A stretch of 59,000 bases of DNA, from assembly GCA_025934135.1 (NCBI GenBank), contig JAICYR010000003.1, positions 1 to 59,000 of the forward strand, given 5' to 3'. The position numbers and the translations under genes are program-made. This document shows, one piece after another, positions 6,256-15,800 of this stretch. Below the pieces are notes generated by a model. The model worked only from the letters and a program-made list of their open reading frames with translations. It had not been told where the DNA came from and made no database searches. Each line of letters begins with the position of its first letter. Position 1 is the first letter of the stretch. The stretch is from Acidobacteriaceae bacterium. GTDB lineage: Bacteria > Acidobacteriota > Terriglobia > Terriglobales > Acidobacteriaceae.

Positions 6256-7335
6256 ATGCGTAAGACGAAACTCTGGTTGGTATTTTTGCTTTCGGCCTTG
6301 CTGGTCATGGCCGCTGTCCCATCGCTTTTGGCCCAGCAGACGGGCAAGGTCCACGGTCATGTCAACGACCCGCTCAGCGTTCCCATTCCCGACGTGCAGG
6401 TCAAGCTCATGCAAAGTGGGCAGGCGAAGTACACCTTCACCACCGACTCCAACGGCGACTACACGGGCGACAACGTGGCCCCCGGCAACTACGACTTCAT
6501 CCTCTACAACAAGAAGAACCAGACAGTGGACGCCTTCAATAATGTGAAGGTGACGGCCGGGCAGACCACCACGCAGGATTTCGACCTCTCCCGCGCCGCG
6601 TACGTCGCCAAGATGACCCCCGAGCAGAAGAAGCAGCTTGAGGAGGCCAAGAAGAAGAACGCCGGCATTCAGGCGGAAAACGCCCAGATCAAGAACCTCA
6701 ACGCCGACCTGAAGACGGCGCGCGCCGACAACCAGGCCAAGAACTACGCCCAGGCCGAGCAGTTGATGACCCGCGACACCACCGCCAAGCCCGACGCCTC
6801 CGTGCTATGGGTGGAACTGGGCAAGGCGCAGGCCGGCCAGAAGAAGGTGGACGCCGCCGAGACTTCCTTTAAGAAGGCCGTTGATCTCGAGGCCGCATCC
6901 AAGAAGCCTAACGTCGATATCGAAGCAGCCGCCGAAAATTCTCTTGGCGAACTTTACGCGGATCAGGGCAAGGTCGCCGACTCGCAAGCCGCCTATGAAG
7001 CCGCCGTCAAGGATGATCCGAAGAACGCAGCCATGTATTACGGGAATGAGGCTATCATGATGGACCGCGCTGGGAACGTAGATGCCACGGTGGCAGCCGC
7101 CGACAAGGCCATTGCCGCCGACCCCAACAAGCCCATCCCCTACTACCTGAAGGGTAAGGCGCTTATCAACAAGGCCACCGTCGATCCTAAGACGCAGAAG
7201 ATCGTCGCGCCCGACGGTACCGCCGAGGCCTACCAGAAGTATCTGGACCTGGCCCCGAACGGCCCCTTCGCCAACGACGCCAAGGCCATTCTGGCGCAGT
7301 TGGGAACCAAGCAGAAAACCGGCTTCAAAAAGTAA
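6256..7335 (+). CDS. Secreted carboxypeptidase-regulatory-like/TPR protein
   Basis: A 359-residue exported protein. A Sec signal peptide ends near A-Q-Q (about residue 24). Residues 25-110 form a CarboxypepD_reg-like beta domain (G-K-V-H-G-H-V-N-D-P-L-S-V-P-I-P-D-V). A Lys/Glu/Ala-rich coiled segment follows near 120-160, then about four tetratricopeptide-like helical repeats up to 345 (A-A-E-N-S-L-G-E-L-Y-A-D-Q-G-K-V-A-D-S-Q-style units, given here as spaced residues). The arrangement suggests a periplasmic scaffold or binding protein; no catalytic motif is present. The strong Shine-Dalgarno AAGGAG lies ten bases before ATG 6256. A good intrinsic terminator directly follows, so the gene is probably monocistronic. 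Confidence 0.8.
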   Translation: MRKTKLWLVFLLSALLVMAAVPSLLAQQTGKVHGHVNDPLSVPIPDVQVKLMQSGQAKYTFTTDSNGDYTGDNVAPGNYDFILYNKKNQTVDAFNNVKVTAGQTTTQDFDLSRAAYVAKMTPEQKKQLEEAKKKNAGIQAENAQIKNLNADLKTARADNQAKNYAQAEQLMTRDTTAKPDASVLWVELGKAQAGQKKVDAAETSFKKAVDLEAASKKPNVDIEAAAENSLGELYADQGKVADSQAAYEAAVKDDPKNAAMYYGNEAIMMDRAGNVDATVAAADKAIAADPNKPIPYYLKGKALINKATVDPKTQKIVAPDGTAEAYQKYLDLAPNGPFANDAKAILAQLGTKQKTGFKK

Positions 7336-7353
7336 AGCAGTTTCTCTTGAATC

Positions 7354-7386
7354 AAAGGACGCCCCACGCGGGCGTCCTTTCTCTTT
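7354..7386 (+). terminator. Rho-independent terminator
   Basis: AAAGGACGCCC (7354-7364), loop CACGC and GGGCGTCCTTT (7370-7380) form an 11-bp perfect stem followed by CTCTTT. It ends the TPR-protein transcript, immediately upstream of the moeA promoter. Confidence 0.85.
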
Positions 7387-7391
7387 CGGAA

Positions 7392-7397
7392 TACAAT
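7392..7397 (+). promoter_or_regulatory. -10 box of moeA, leaderless arrangement
   Basis: TACAAT is followed by seven bases and then GTG 7405, the only plausible start of moeA. The preceding terminator ends within six bases of this box, so there is no room for a 5' untranslated region. Confidence 0.55.
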
Positions 7398-7404
7398 CTC
7401 GATT

Positions 7405-8616
7405 GTGAATTCCCTCGTCCTCAGCTATGACGAAGCCGCGCGCGCGGTGCGCGAGCAAGCGACCTCCAGTCCCGCGCCGCCGACCGAGTCTGTCGCATTG
7501 CTACAAGGCCTCGACCGGACGCTCGCCCAGCCCGTCATCGCCGACCGCGACCAGCCGCCCTTCGCCCGCTCCACCCGCGACGGATTCGCCTGCCGCGCCG
7601 CCGACCTCGCCCAGCAGCCGCTCGAAATCGCGGGCCACCTCCGCGCCGGAGAAGCCTGGACAGGTCCGCCGCTCCAGCCCGGCCAGGCCATTGAGATCAT
7701 GACCGGAGCGCCCGTCCCCGTTGGGGCCGACTGCGTGCTGATGGTGGAACACGCCCGCGCCGGACAAGGCCGCGTCACTCCGCAACGCACCCTCCAACCA
7801 GGCGTGAACATTGTCCCCGCCGGGGCCGAGGCGCGCGCCGGAGCAACGCTCATCCACCCCGGCACGCGCATCGGCCCGCAACACATCGCGCTCGCCGCGG
7901 CCTGCGGATACGAAAGCCTCTCCGTCTACGCCAATCCGCGCGTCGCCATCCTCGCCACAGGAGACGAACTGGTCCCGCTCGGAGCGCAACCCTTGCCGCA
8001 CCAGATTCGTAACTCCAACAGTTACTCACTTGGCGCGCAGGTCTCGCGGCGTGGAGGCGTCCCCGTCATTCGCCCGGCCGTCGCGGACTCGCTCGAAGCC
8101 AGCGAAGCCGCCATTCGCGCCGCGCTCGACTGCGACCTGCTGCTGCTCTCCGGCGGCGTCTCCATGGGCAAATACGACTTTGTCGAGCAGGCCCTGTCCG
8201 CCTTCGACGCCGAATTTTTCTTTACCGGAGCGCGCATCCAGCCCGGCAAGCCCGTCGTCTTCGGACGCCTTCCAAAACAAAACCTCTTCTTCTTTGGACT
8301 CCCCGGCAACCCTGTCTCCACGCTTGTCACCTTCGCGCTCTTCGCCGCGCCCCTGCTCGCCGCGCTCGCCGGAGCCAAAGACCTCGGCCCCGAATTCGCT
8401 CAGGCCCGCCTCGCCCAGCCGGTCGAACCGCGCCCCGGCCTCACGCGCTTCCTCCCCGCCCGCGTCGAGTCCAGCGCCGCCGGAGCCACCATCCAACCCG
8501 TCCCCTGGCAAGGTTCCGGAGACCAGTCCGCCGCCGCCCGCACAAATTGCTTTCTCGTCGTCCCGGCTGACCGGAAGCTCGCCGAAGGCGAATCCGCCAC
8601 CTTTCTGCGGGTCTAG
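7405..8616 (+). CDS. moeA: Molybdopterin molybdenumtransferase
   Basis: MoeA inserts molybdate into adenylylated molybdopterin to complete the molybdenum cofactor in the cytoplasm. The 403-residue protein shows the family signatures in order: P-x-F-x-R-S-T-R-D-G-F-A, G-x-A-I-E-I-M-T-G-A-P-V-P, G-A-D-C-V-L-M-V-E, A-T-G-D-E-L-V (near 192), I-R-N-S-N-S-Y, L-S-G-G-V-S-M-G-K-Y-D-F (near 250) and F-G-L-P-G-N-P-V-S (near 295). The start is GTG 7405 behind TACAAT. The nearest molybdenum-cofactor relative is moaC at 8773, separated by a 156-base AT-rich gap with no clear feature, so the two are probably transcribed separately. Confidence 0.95.
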   Translation: MNSLVLSYDEAARAVREQATSSPAPPTESVALLQGLDRTLAQPVIADRDQPPFARSTRDGFACRAADLAQQPLEIAGHLRAGEAWTGPPLQPGQAIEIMTGAPVPVGADCVLMVEHARAGQGRVTPQRTLQPGVNIVPAGAEARAGATLIHPGTRIGPQHIALAAACGYESLSVYANPRVAILATGDELVPLGAQPLPHQIRNSNSYSLGAQVSRRGGVPVIRPAVADSLEASEAAIRAALDCDLLLLSGGVSMGKYDFVEQALSAFDAEFFFTGARIQPGKPVVFGRLPKQNLFFFGLPGNPVSTLVTFALFAAPLLAALAGAKDLGPEFAQARLAQPVEPRPGLTRFLPARVESSAAGATIQPVPWQGSGDQSAAARTNCFLVVPADRKLAEGESATFLRV

Positions 8617-8772
8617 CCCGATGAAAGAAGCTGTCAAGAGGTCAATCGTATAGCTCATTTAGAATCATTGGCTTGAATTTGTATTTAATTAAACCATGAT
8701 TTGCCAGGCTGCCCGCCCCTGACGACAATTGAACCCTGACCGCTGAACGCTGAACGCTGTACCCTAGCTTCT

Positions 8773-9231
8773 ATGAAGCTCTCGCACTACGACGATCAGG
8801 GTCGCGCCCGCATGGTGGACGTGAGCGGCAAACCCGGCACGCGCCGCACCGCCGAGGCCAGCGCCTTCGTGGCCATGTCCGAGAGAGTGCTCAAGGCGTT
8901 GCCGCAAAACCCCAAGGGCAATCCGCTGGAGGTCGCGCGTTTCGCCGGAATTCAGGCCGCGAAGAAGACATCGGAGCTGATCCCCATGTGCCATCCGCTA
9001 CCGCTGACGCATATAGATGTAGAGACAAGAATTTTGAAGGACGGAATCGAAGTCACGGTCACTGCCGCGACCACCGCGCAAACCGGAGTGGAAATGGAAG
9101 CCCTCACCGCTGCGTCCGTCGCCGCGCTCACCATCTACGACATGTGCAAGGCGCTGGACAAAGGAATCGTGATCCGCGAAATTCGGCTGGAGAAAAAGAC
9201 CGGTGGCAAGAGCGGCGAGTACGTGAGATAG
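8773..9231 (+). CDS. moaC: Cyclic pyranopterin monophosphate synthase
   Basis: MoaC acts with MoaA to make cyclic pyranopterin monophosphate in molybdenum-cofactor synthesis. The 152-residue length is typical. Diagnostic residues are M-V-D-V-S-G-K near the start, A-A-K-K-T-S-E-L-I-P-M-C-H-P-L-P-L near 59-75 (active-site Cys and His), G-V-E-M-E-A-L-T-A-A-S-V-A-A-L-T-I-Y-D-M-C-K-A near 106-128 and D-K-G-I-V-I. The upstream region contains short CTGAACG tandem repeats; TACCCT seven bases before the ATG could be a -10 box. There is no Shine-Dalgarno sequence. Confidence 0.95.
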   Translation: MKLSHYDDQGRARMVDVSGKPGTRRTAEASAFVAMSERVLKALPQNPKGNPLEVARFAGIQAAKKTSELIPMCHPLPLTHIDVETRILKDGIEVTVTAATTAQTGVEMEALTAASVAALTIYDMCKALDKGIVIREIRLEKKTGGKSGEYVR

Positions 9232-9256
9232 GTTGTGGTAGTTAGCCGATTTGCTT

Positions 9257-9394
9257 TTAGCCGCGCTGGCGATTTTTGATCTGATCGCGGATGTCCCGCA
9301 GCAGATTGATGCCTTTAACGCCGAGAACCATACGGATGATTGTGGCAACCACAGCAATACCCGCGCAGATTTCAGCAACCAGACGGACATTCAT
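9257..9394 (-). CDS. 45-residue small membrane-associated protein
   Basis: The minus strand encodes M-N-V-R-L-V-A-E-I-C-A-G-I-A-V-V-A-T-I, a hydrophobic middle section and a basic tail (R-D-I-R-D-Q-I-K-N-R-Q-R-G). A perfect Shine-Dalgarno GGAGG lies seven bases before ATG 9394, strong support despite the short length. One membrane helix of about 18-20 residues is likely. It sits between the convergent moaC end and a 70-residue gene on the same strand. No function is recognised. Confidence 0.65.
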   Translation of the reverse strand: MNVRLVAEICAGIAVVATIIRMVLGVKGINLLRDIRDQIKNRQRG

Positions 9395-9471
9395 CGGAAC
9401 ACCTCCAGGGTTGTCCGAATACAGTTCGCATCATACACCGCGGCCTGAACCTGCCCCGACTGGCCCTGACC

Positions 9472-9684
9472 TTAGCCCGTCTTGCGCCACGCGGCCTCGC
9501 TTTTCTGCTCAAAATGCTCATAGGCGGTGCGCAGCCCGATGAGCACCTCGGCTGTGGTCTCAAAGAGGGCTTTCGCGCTCGGATCGTCCACTTTGTTGAT
9601 ATCTTCGCGGGCGTGCTCGATCACGTTTGTCAGCATCTCCCGGATGTTGGCGCCGAGGGTGCGGGGATCATCATGGCCACGCAT
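9472..9684 (-). CDS. 70-residue conserved-looking helical protein
   Basis: The soluble, charged protein starts M-R-G-H-D-D-P-R-T-L-G and continues with amphipathic helices (N-I-R-E-M-L-T-N-V-I-E-H-A-R-E-D, then A-L-F-E-T-T-A-E-V-L-I-G-L). Start ATG 9684 follows GGGAGG with five to six bases spacing; the frame extends further upstream but without a better start. It ends 77 bases before the 45-residue gene, so the two may be cotranscribed downstream of egtD. The function is unknown. The helical pattern resembles small regulatory or antitoxin-sized proteins, but no family is assigned. Confidence 0.65.
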   Translation of the reverse strand: MRGHDDPRTLGANIREMLTNVIEHAREDINKVDDPSAKALFETTAEVLIGLRTAYEHFEQKSEAAWRKTG

Positions 9685-9718
9685 AGCATCCTCCCTTTGG
9701 AAATAAGATGCTGGTGCT

Positions 9719-10696
9719 TTATCGGCTCGCTGCCAGATACACGCCAAACCAGTCCCGTTCATCCGTCCACGATTGCGTGACCGCGAACCCGGCGCGCTCG
9801 ATGATTGCCCCGATGCTCTCCGGCGTGAATTTGTAACTGCTCTCGGTATGAATCGCTTCGCCGCGCGCGAACTTCACTTCCAGATCGAGCGCCGGAATAC
9901 TGACCCGCTGCGCGATCACGCTGTCCAGATAAATCTCGATCCGCGACTGCTCCGCGTTCCACTTCGCTCGGTGCCGAAAGAGCCGCGTGTTGAAGTTCGC
10001 TCCCAGCTCGCGGTTGATGCGGGTGAGCATGTTCTTGTTGAACTCGGCGGTGACGCCCGCCTCATCGTCGTAAGCCCGCAGCAGCGTCGGCGCATCCTTC
10101 ACATGGTCCACGCCCAGCAGCAGCAGGTCGCCGGGAACGAGCCTGCGCCGCACTTCGCGCAGCACCCGCACCCCGTCCGCAGGCTCGAAGTTGCCGATGC
10201 TCGACCCGATATAAAGCACCATCCGCCGCCGCCCCGGCGAGGGAATTTCCGCGATGCCCTGCGTGTAGTCGGCCACCCGCGCCGCCACGCGCACGCCGGG
10301 TATCTCCGCCTCAAGATGCTGCTTCGCCGCATCGAGCGCGGTCTCTGAAACATCGATGGGAACATAATCCACTCTGCTCTGGCGGCGCACGGCGGCCTGA
10401 AGCAGCAGCCCCGTCTTCTCCGCCGTGCCCGCGCCCAGCTCGACGATGGTGAGCGGGAGGCAACCGGCGTACTCCAGAATCTCGTCCGCATTCCGCGCAA
10501 AGATGCCGTGCTCGGTGCGCGTGAGGTAATACTCAGGCAGGCGGGTAATGGCCTCAAAGAGCTGCGAGCCGCGCTCGTCATAGAACAGCCATGGCGAGAG
10601 ATGCTTCGGCATGTCCGTGAGACCGCGATAGACCTCAGCCCCGATGGGAGTGGAAGCCGCTTCCGGCAGCGTGAGCACAGTAGAAGGGATCTGCAT
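9719..10696 (-). CDS. egtD: L-histidine N(alpha)-methyltransferase
   Basis: EgtD trimethylates histidine to hercynine with S-adenosylmethionine, the first step of ergothioneine biosynthesis. The 325-residue protein has the family entry L-S-P-W-L-F-Y-D-E-R-G-S-Q-L-F, then I-T-R-L-P-E-Y-Y-L-T-R-T-E (histidine-binding region), the SAM motif V-E-L-G-A-G-T-A-E-K-T near 85-95, and Y-I-G-S-S-I-G-N-F near 162-170. It ends E-R-D-W-F-G-V-Y-L-A, as expected. It lies 12 bases downstream of egtB on the same strand, forming a two-gene ergothioneine operon. No egtA, egtC or egtE is present here. Confidence 0.93.
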   Translation of the reverse strand: MQIPSTVLTLPEAASTPIGAEVYRGLTDMPKHLSPWLFYDERGSQLFEAITRLPEYYLTRTEHGIFARNADEILEYAGCLPLTIVELGAGTAEKTGLLLQAAVRRQSRVDYVPIDVSETALDAAKQHLEAEIPGVRVAARVADYTQGIAEIPSPGRRRMVLYIGSSIGNFEPADGVRVLREVRRRLVPGDLLLLGVDHVKDAPTLLRAYDDEAGVTAEFNKNMLTRINRELGANFNTRLFRHRAKWNAEQSRIEIYLDSVIAQRVSIPALDLEVKFARGEAIHTESSYKFTPESIGAIIERAGFAVTQSWTDERDWFGVYLAASR

Positions 10697-10708
10697 CGTG
10701 AGTTCCGG

Positions 10709-11977
10709 TTACTCCTGTCGATTGGCCAGCCGCACCCCGCAGAACTGCCAGCGCGACGCGGGGGCGAAGAAGTTTCTGTAGGTGGCGCGAACATGCTGGT
10801 CCGGAGTCACCGCCGAGCCGCCCCGCAACACCATCTGGTTGCTCATGAACTTGCCATTGTATTCGCCGAGCGCGCCCGGCAGCGCCGCATATCCCGGGTA
10901 ACCCAGATACGCGCTGGCCGTCCACTCCCACACGTCGCCGAACATCTGTTGCAGGCCGTCCTCCGCATTCGCCGCAATGGGATGCAGCGTGCCGGACTCC
11001 ACCAGGTTGCCGTTGACCGGCACGCCCTCCGCCGCAATCTCCCACTCCGCTTCCGTCGGTAGGCGTTTGCCCGACCAGCGGGCGAAGGCGTCGGCCTCGT
11101 AGTAGCTAACGTGGCAGACCGGCGTCGCGATCAATTCACTCAGCGCAACGGAACCTCTCAACGTGAAGACGCGCCACGCGCCGTCTTCCTCAAACCAGTA
11201 GAGCGGCGCGCGCCACTGCTGCGCCCGCACCATGTCCCATCCATCGGAGAGCCAAAGCTCGGCACGCTCGTAGCCGCCGTCGCGCATGAAGTCGAGGTAT
11301 TCGCCGCAGTTCACAAGCCGCGAGGCCAAATCAAACGGCTTAAGGAACACCTTGTGTCGGGGCAGCTCGTTGTCGAAGCAGAAGCCCTTCCCGCGGTGTC
11401 CAATTTCCACCAAGCCGCCCTCGTGCCCGATCCACTGCACGGGACGAGCCATGCCGGACTCCGGCAGTGCGCCATCGCGGTAAGCGGGATGCAGCGGGTT
11501 GGTCCAGAAGGCGTTCTTAATGTCATAGGCGAGCAGTTCCTGATGCTGCTGCTCGTGGTTCAGACCGAGCGTGATGCGCCGCTCCACTTCCGCCGGAACG
11601 TCGCCTTTCATCAGCCGCAACATGGCCGCGTCCACAAAACCGCGATAGGCGAGGATGTCTTCCAGCGAGGGACGCGAGAATGATCCGCGCAACTGCTTCA
11701 CAGGCTGCTGCGAGACGGCATTGTAGTAGCTGTTAAAGAGCCAGCGGTAATCGGGGTCAAACGGCTTGTAGCCGGAAACGAACTCGGAGAGCAGGAAGGT
11801 CTCAAAAAACCAGGTGGTATGGGCCAGGTGCCACTTGGCGGGACTCGCCTCTGGACAGGACTGCACCATCATGTCTTCGGGGGAGAGCGGCTCGCAAAGC
11901 GATTCGGTTTGCCGCCGCACATTACAGAATTGGCGATCCAGGCCGGAACGCAGCGCTTCCGCGAAAGTTGATTTCAA
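10709..11977 (-). CDS. egtB: Ergothioneine sulfoxide synthase
   Basis: EgtB is a non-heme iron enzyme that joins hercynine to a thiol with O2 to make the sulfoxide precursor of ergothioneine. The 422-residue protein has the DinB-like N-terminal domain with W-H-L-A-H-T-T-W-F-F-E and H-E-Q-Q-H-Q-E, supplying the likely three-His iron site. It then has the formylglycine-enzyme-like C-terminal domain with R-L-P-T-E-A-E-W-E, G-D-V-W-E-W-T, L-R-G-G-S and R-N-F-F. The start is TTG 11977 behind GGGGGG; no ATG fits better. With no egtA or egtC nearby, the thiol may be cysteine rather than gamma-glutamylcysteine (inference). Confidence 0.93.
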   Translation of the reverse strand: MKSTFAEALRSGLDRQFCNVRRQTESLCEPLSPEDMMVQSCPEASPAKWHLAHTTWFFETFLLSEFVSGYKPFDPDYRWLFNSYYNAVSQQPVKQLRGSFSRPSLEDILAYRGFVDAAMLRLMKGDVPAEVERRITLGLNHEQQHQELLAYDIKNAFWTNPLHPAYRDGALPESGMARPVQWIGHEGGLVEIGHRGKGFCFDNELPRHKVFLKPFDLASRLVNCGEYLDFMRDGGYERAELWLSDGWDMVRAQQWRAPLYWFEEDGAWRVFTLRGSVALSELIATPVCHVSYYEADAFARWSGKRLPTEAEWEIAAEGVPVNGNLVESGTLHPIAANAEDGLQQMFGDVWEWTASAYLGYPGYAALPGALGEYNGKFMSNQMVLRGGSAVTPDQHVRATYRNFFAPASRWQFCGVRLANRQE

Positions 11978-12214
11978 GGCAGTACCCCCCTTTAGTTAGA
12001 ACGCAGTGCGGCTATAGTGTTGCCCGAAAACGGCACCCTGGCGCTCCGCTGCTGCTCAGGGCCGCTGGTTCATCGGATGGGGAAACCCGGTCCGAAGTTC
12101 CACAGACTTACAAATTTATTTTCTGAGAAAACATTTTCAGCTACTGCGTCCCGCCGCGCGGGTTTGGCGTCTATCCCACCAGATTGCACCCTGTTCCAGA
12201 AAGTGGCCTTTCAC
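11978..12214. other. Divergent intergenic region
   Basis: This 237-base gap separates egtB from the envelope operon. It contains an AT-rich patch near 12110-12145 with the dyad TTTTC-TGA-GAAAA, a plausible site for regulators or a promoter of the 12215 gene. No reading frame here is credible and no clear -35/-10 pair was found. Confidence 0.35.
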
Positions 12215-12877
12215 ATGAAAGCGCACGTTCGCACCTTGGCTTCACTTCTCGTAGCGGCGGCATTTTGCCTTCCGCAGTTTTCCACTCAGCTCAACGCACA
12301 GATGCAGGACATGCAGGCCCGCAGCATCCAGGGAGATGTGACCGCCGTTTCCGGCAACACCATTACGGTGAAAACAAAGGAAGGAGAAGTCTACACGGTT
12401 TCGACGGGGCCGAACACGCGCTTCCGCAAGCAGCGCGACCAGATCGCGATCAGCGATCTGAATCCCGGAGACATGATCGCGGCCATGGGCGACAAGGATG
12501 CGAAGGCGCACACGGTGGGAGCGATGTTCGTGATGGTGATGGACAAGGCCCGCTACGAGCAGATGCAAGCCGAGCTTGGCAAAACGTGGACGGCGGGCGC
12601 GGTTCAATCGATCAACGGAACCAACATCACAATCAAGCGCATGGACGGTGTGACGCAGGCCGTGACGGTAGATGAAAACACCACGTTCCGGCGCCGTCGG
12701 GAAGAAATTACGCTGCCGGATATCAAGGTTGGCGACAATATCAGCGCGCGCGGCGCGCTGCACAGTGGGACCTTTGTGGCGACGGAAGTGAATGTAGGTC
12801 GCGGCGGCATGAGTATGGGCATGGGACGGCAACGCTCCGGCTCCCAAAACAGCAACGATTCCGGCACCAACAACTAA
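12215..12877 (+). CDS. Secreted DUF5666-type protein
   Basis: A 220-residue exported protein. A Sec signal peptide ends near L-N-A-Q (about residue 29). It has two tandem OB-like beta modules: first I-Q-G-D-V-T-A-V-S-G-N-T-I-T-V-K-T with R-F-R-K-Q and L-N-P-G-D-M-I, then A-V-Q-S-I-N-G-T-N-I-T-I-K with T-F-R-R-R-R-E-E-I and I-K-V-G-D. This is the usual DUF5666 pattern, a family without known function, often near outer-membrane genes. The C-terminus is Gly/Ser/Asn-rich. ATG 12215 starts the signal peptide. It is the first gene of a three-gene operon, five bases before the TonB receptor gene. Confidence 0.8.
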   Translation: MKAHVRTLASLLVAAAFCLPQFSTQLNAQMQDMQARSIQGDVTAVSGNTITVKTKEGEVYTVSTGPNTRFRKQRDQIAISDLNPGDMIAAMGDKDAKAHTVGAMFVMVMDKARYEQMQAELGKTWTAGAVQSINGTNITIKRMDGVTQAVTVDENTTFRRRREEITLPDIKVGDNISARGALHSGTFVATEVNVGRGGMSMGMGRQRSGSQNSNDSGTNN

Positions 12878-12882
12878 ATTCC

Positions 12883-15800
12883 ATGACGAAGAAATCCATC
12901 TCGCTCTCCCTGTTGCTCGCCGTGTCTCAGCTTGCCGTGCCCGCGTTTTTGGGCGCGCAAGCGCAAGGCCCAACCCCGGCGGCTGCCGCGGCGGTCCAAT
13001 CCTCATCGCCGGCCGCGACTCCGTCCTCTGTTCAGACCGGACCGGTTTCGCAGGGCGGCGTGATTCGCGGCACAGTCATGTCCGGTGCGGTTCCCCTACC
13101 CGGAGTTGCCGTGACGGCCACCAACACCCTGACCGGAAAGAAATACTCGGCGGCGACCAGCATTACCGGCGCGTACAGTCTGGCGATTCCGCAGAATGGG
13201 CGCTATGTGGTGCGGGCGGAGCTGGCGGCGTTTGCCGCGGGCACTCAGGACGCGCTGCTGAACGGCGCGGCCAACAACAAGCAGGTGGATTTTAAGCTGA
13301 CGCTGGCTTCCCGCGCGGCGCAGCAGGAACAACGCGAGCAGCGAGCCCAGGCGCGGCAGTATTCCGGACGCGGCACGGAAAGCCTTTCGCTGGAAGGCGC
13401 CGGGGCCGACCTGATCGCGGCCGCATCGTTGGGAAGCCAGGCGGGCAGCGACACCCAACTTCCTACCGTCGCGAGCAACAGTGACTTCTCGGGCGAGTCT
13501 GTCGCCGTGGCCGGAGAAACCGGCTACACCAATCCCTTTGCGGGATTCGATCGCGGCGACCGGCTCGACGCGGGCGGCCCGGATGCCTCCAGTGGCGGCG
13601 GAGGAGGAGGGGGCCGGGGTGGCAGAGGCGGCGGTGGCGGCGGCAGAGGATTCGGTGGAGGCGGTGGCGGCGGATTTCGTGGCGGACGCGGCGGCAATTT
13701 CCGGCGCTTCAACCCCAACCAGCCTCATGGAATGATTTATTGGGACGGCGGCAACTCCGCGCTGAACGCCGAGCCGTTTGCGATTCGCGGACGCGAGCTC
13801 AATCAGCCGGCGTACTCGTCGAACCGTTTTGGCGCGATGCTGATGGGCGTGCCGTATATTCCGAAGCTCATTGAAAACGACACGCACGACTTCATCTTCC
13901 TGACCCTTTCAGGTCAGCGGTCGTCTTCTCCGTTCAATCAATATGGGACCGTTCCGACGGCGGAGGAGCGCGCGGGAAATTTCCAGAACCTGACGACCCA
14001 GAGCGGCCATCCGATCACGCTCTATGATCCGGGCTGCTATGCGGGCGATCCGAACGCCGGACAGCCGTTCGCGAACAACACGGTTCCCGGGGAGTGCATT
14101 TCCACGCAGGCCACGAAGCTGCTGAGCTATGTTCCGCTGCCCAACCTGCCAGGACAGTTCCAGAACTACCGCGCGGTTTCGACGGCCCAAACCAACACCA
14201 CGACAATTGGCGCGCGTGTTGTGCATAATTTTGGCAGCGGCGGCAACAATGCCGCCATGGGCAACTTTATTCGGCGATTCACGGGAGCGGCCAGCCAAGG
14301 CATTCACCAGAATATCAATGCGAACTTCGACTACAGCCACTCGGCCAGCGACAACCTGAACATCTTTCCCACGTTGGGCGGCAAGTCGCAGAGCCACAGC
14401 TACTCGCTGGGCTTGGGCTACTCCATCAGCAAAGGCCGCATAAACGATAATGTGAGCCTGCGCTGGAACCGGAGCAACTCGCAAACGCTGAACAACTTTA
14501 CCAATGCCACGAATGTGGCGGGTGAGATAGGGCTCAACGGCCTGCCGGTCAATCCCCTGCTCTACGGGTTGCCGAATGTCACGCTCAACCAGTTCACCGG
14601 CATGAGAGAACAGCAGCCGAGCTTCCGCACGAACCAGACAATCCAGCTTTCCGAAAGGCTTTCGTGGAGGCGCAATAAGCACAACTTCCGGTTCGGTGCG
14701 GACGTGCATCGCGTGCATCTTGACCTGATGGGGCAGACCAACTCCACAGGTACCTACACCTTTACCGGCCTCTACACGGAAGCTCCCGGGACCGACCCCA
14801 ACATTCCGGCGGGCGAGGCGACCAGCGGATCGTCGCTGGCCGACCTGCTGCTGGGAATGCCGCAGCAGACAAGCCTGCAGGCGCCCTATCAGAAGTCTTA
14901 CCTGCGGGAGAACATCATCGACGCCTACGCGCAGGACGACTGGCGCCTTCGCTCGAACCTGAGTCTGAACGTCGGCATCCGCTACGAATACTTCTCGCCC
15001 TATTCGGAGAAGTACGACCACTTGGCCACGCTCGACACCGGCGACAACTTCAGCCAGGTGGCGACCGTTACGCCGAACAGCATTGGCCCCTTCAGCGGGA
15101 AGTTTCCGCGCACGCTGGTGAAGCCGCAGAGGCTCGACTTTTCGCCCCGCGTGGGGCTGGCATGGCGGACTCTTAAAGGGACAGTTATCCGCACCGGCTA
15201 CGGCATCAACTACACCAATGGCCAGTACTCAAACTTCGTGCGCTACTTCGCCTTCCAGCCGCCGTTTGCCAACGTGCAGACGAACGAAAACACCAGCACC
15301 GGCGCGCCCATGGTGACACTGGCCAACGGGTTCCCCGCTCCGCAGACGGAGGGCAACTACTCCGTGAACAAGAACTATCGGCTGCCTTACGTGCAGGTGT
15401 GGTTTCTGGACATGCAGCGCACACTGCCCATGGGCATTGTGCTGAATGTGGGCTACAACGGATCGAAGGGCACGCATCTGGACATCGTGAACGCGCCGGG
15501 GCGCACCGCGACCGAATCCCTGAGCGGCGTGCTCTACAACTACGAGGACTCGGTCGCCTTCTCCAACTACAACGCACTCGATGTGCGGCTGCGGAAGCGG
15601 ATGCAGAACGGCATTGGGCTGGGAGCGACCTATACCTATTCGCACTCCATCGACAATGCCACGTCCATTGGCGGCAACGGAGGCACCTCCGCCGGGATCG
15701 CGCAGAACTGGCAGAACCTGCTTGCGGAAGAGTCGAACTCCAGTTTCGACGTGAGACATAAGCTGAACGGCTATTTTGTTTACGAGTTGCCCTTTGGACC

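Noticed and set aside
8735-8760. CTGAACG tandem repeats before moaC as a repeat element
   Set aside because: Only two to three short units; too small to call a repeat family or an attachment site.
8998-9390. Minus-strand 130-residue frame over moaC
   Set aside because: It runs antisense through moaC; the 45-residue gene in another frame at 9257-9394 has the Shine-Dalgarno site.
13524-13718. Proline-rich frame antisense to the TonB receptor
   Set aside because: It is the complement of the glycine tract (GGC read as GCC/CCG), not a gene.
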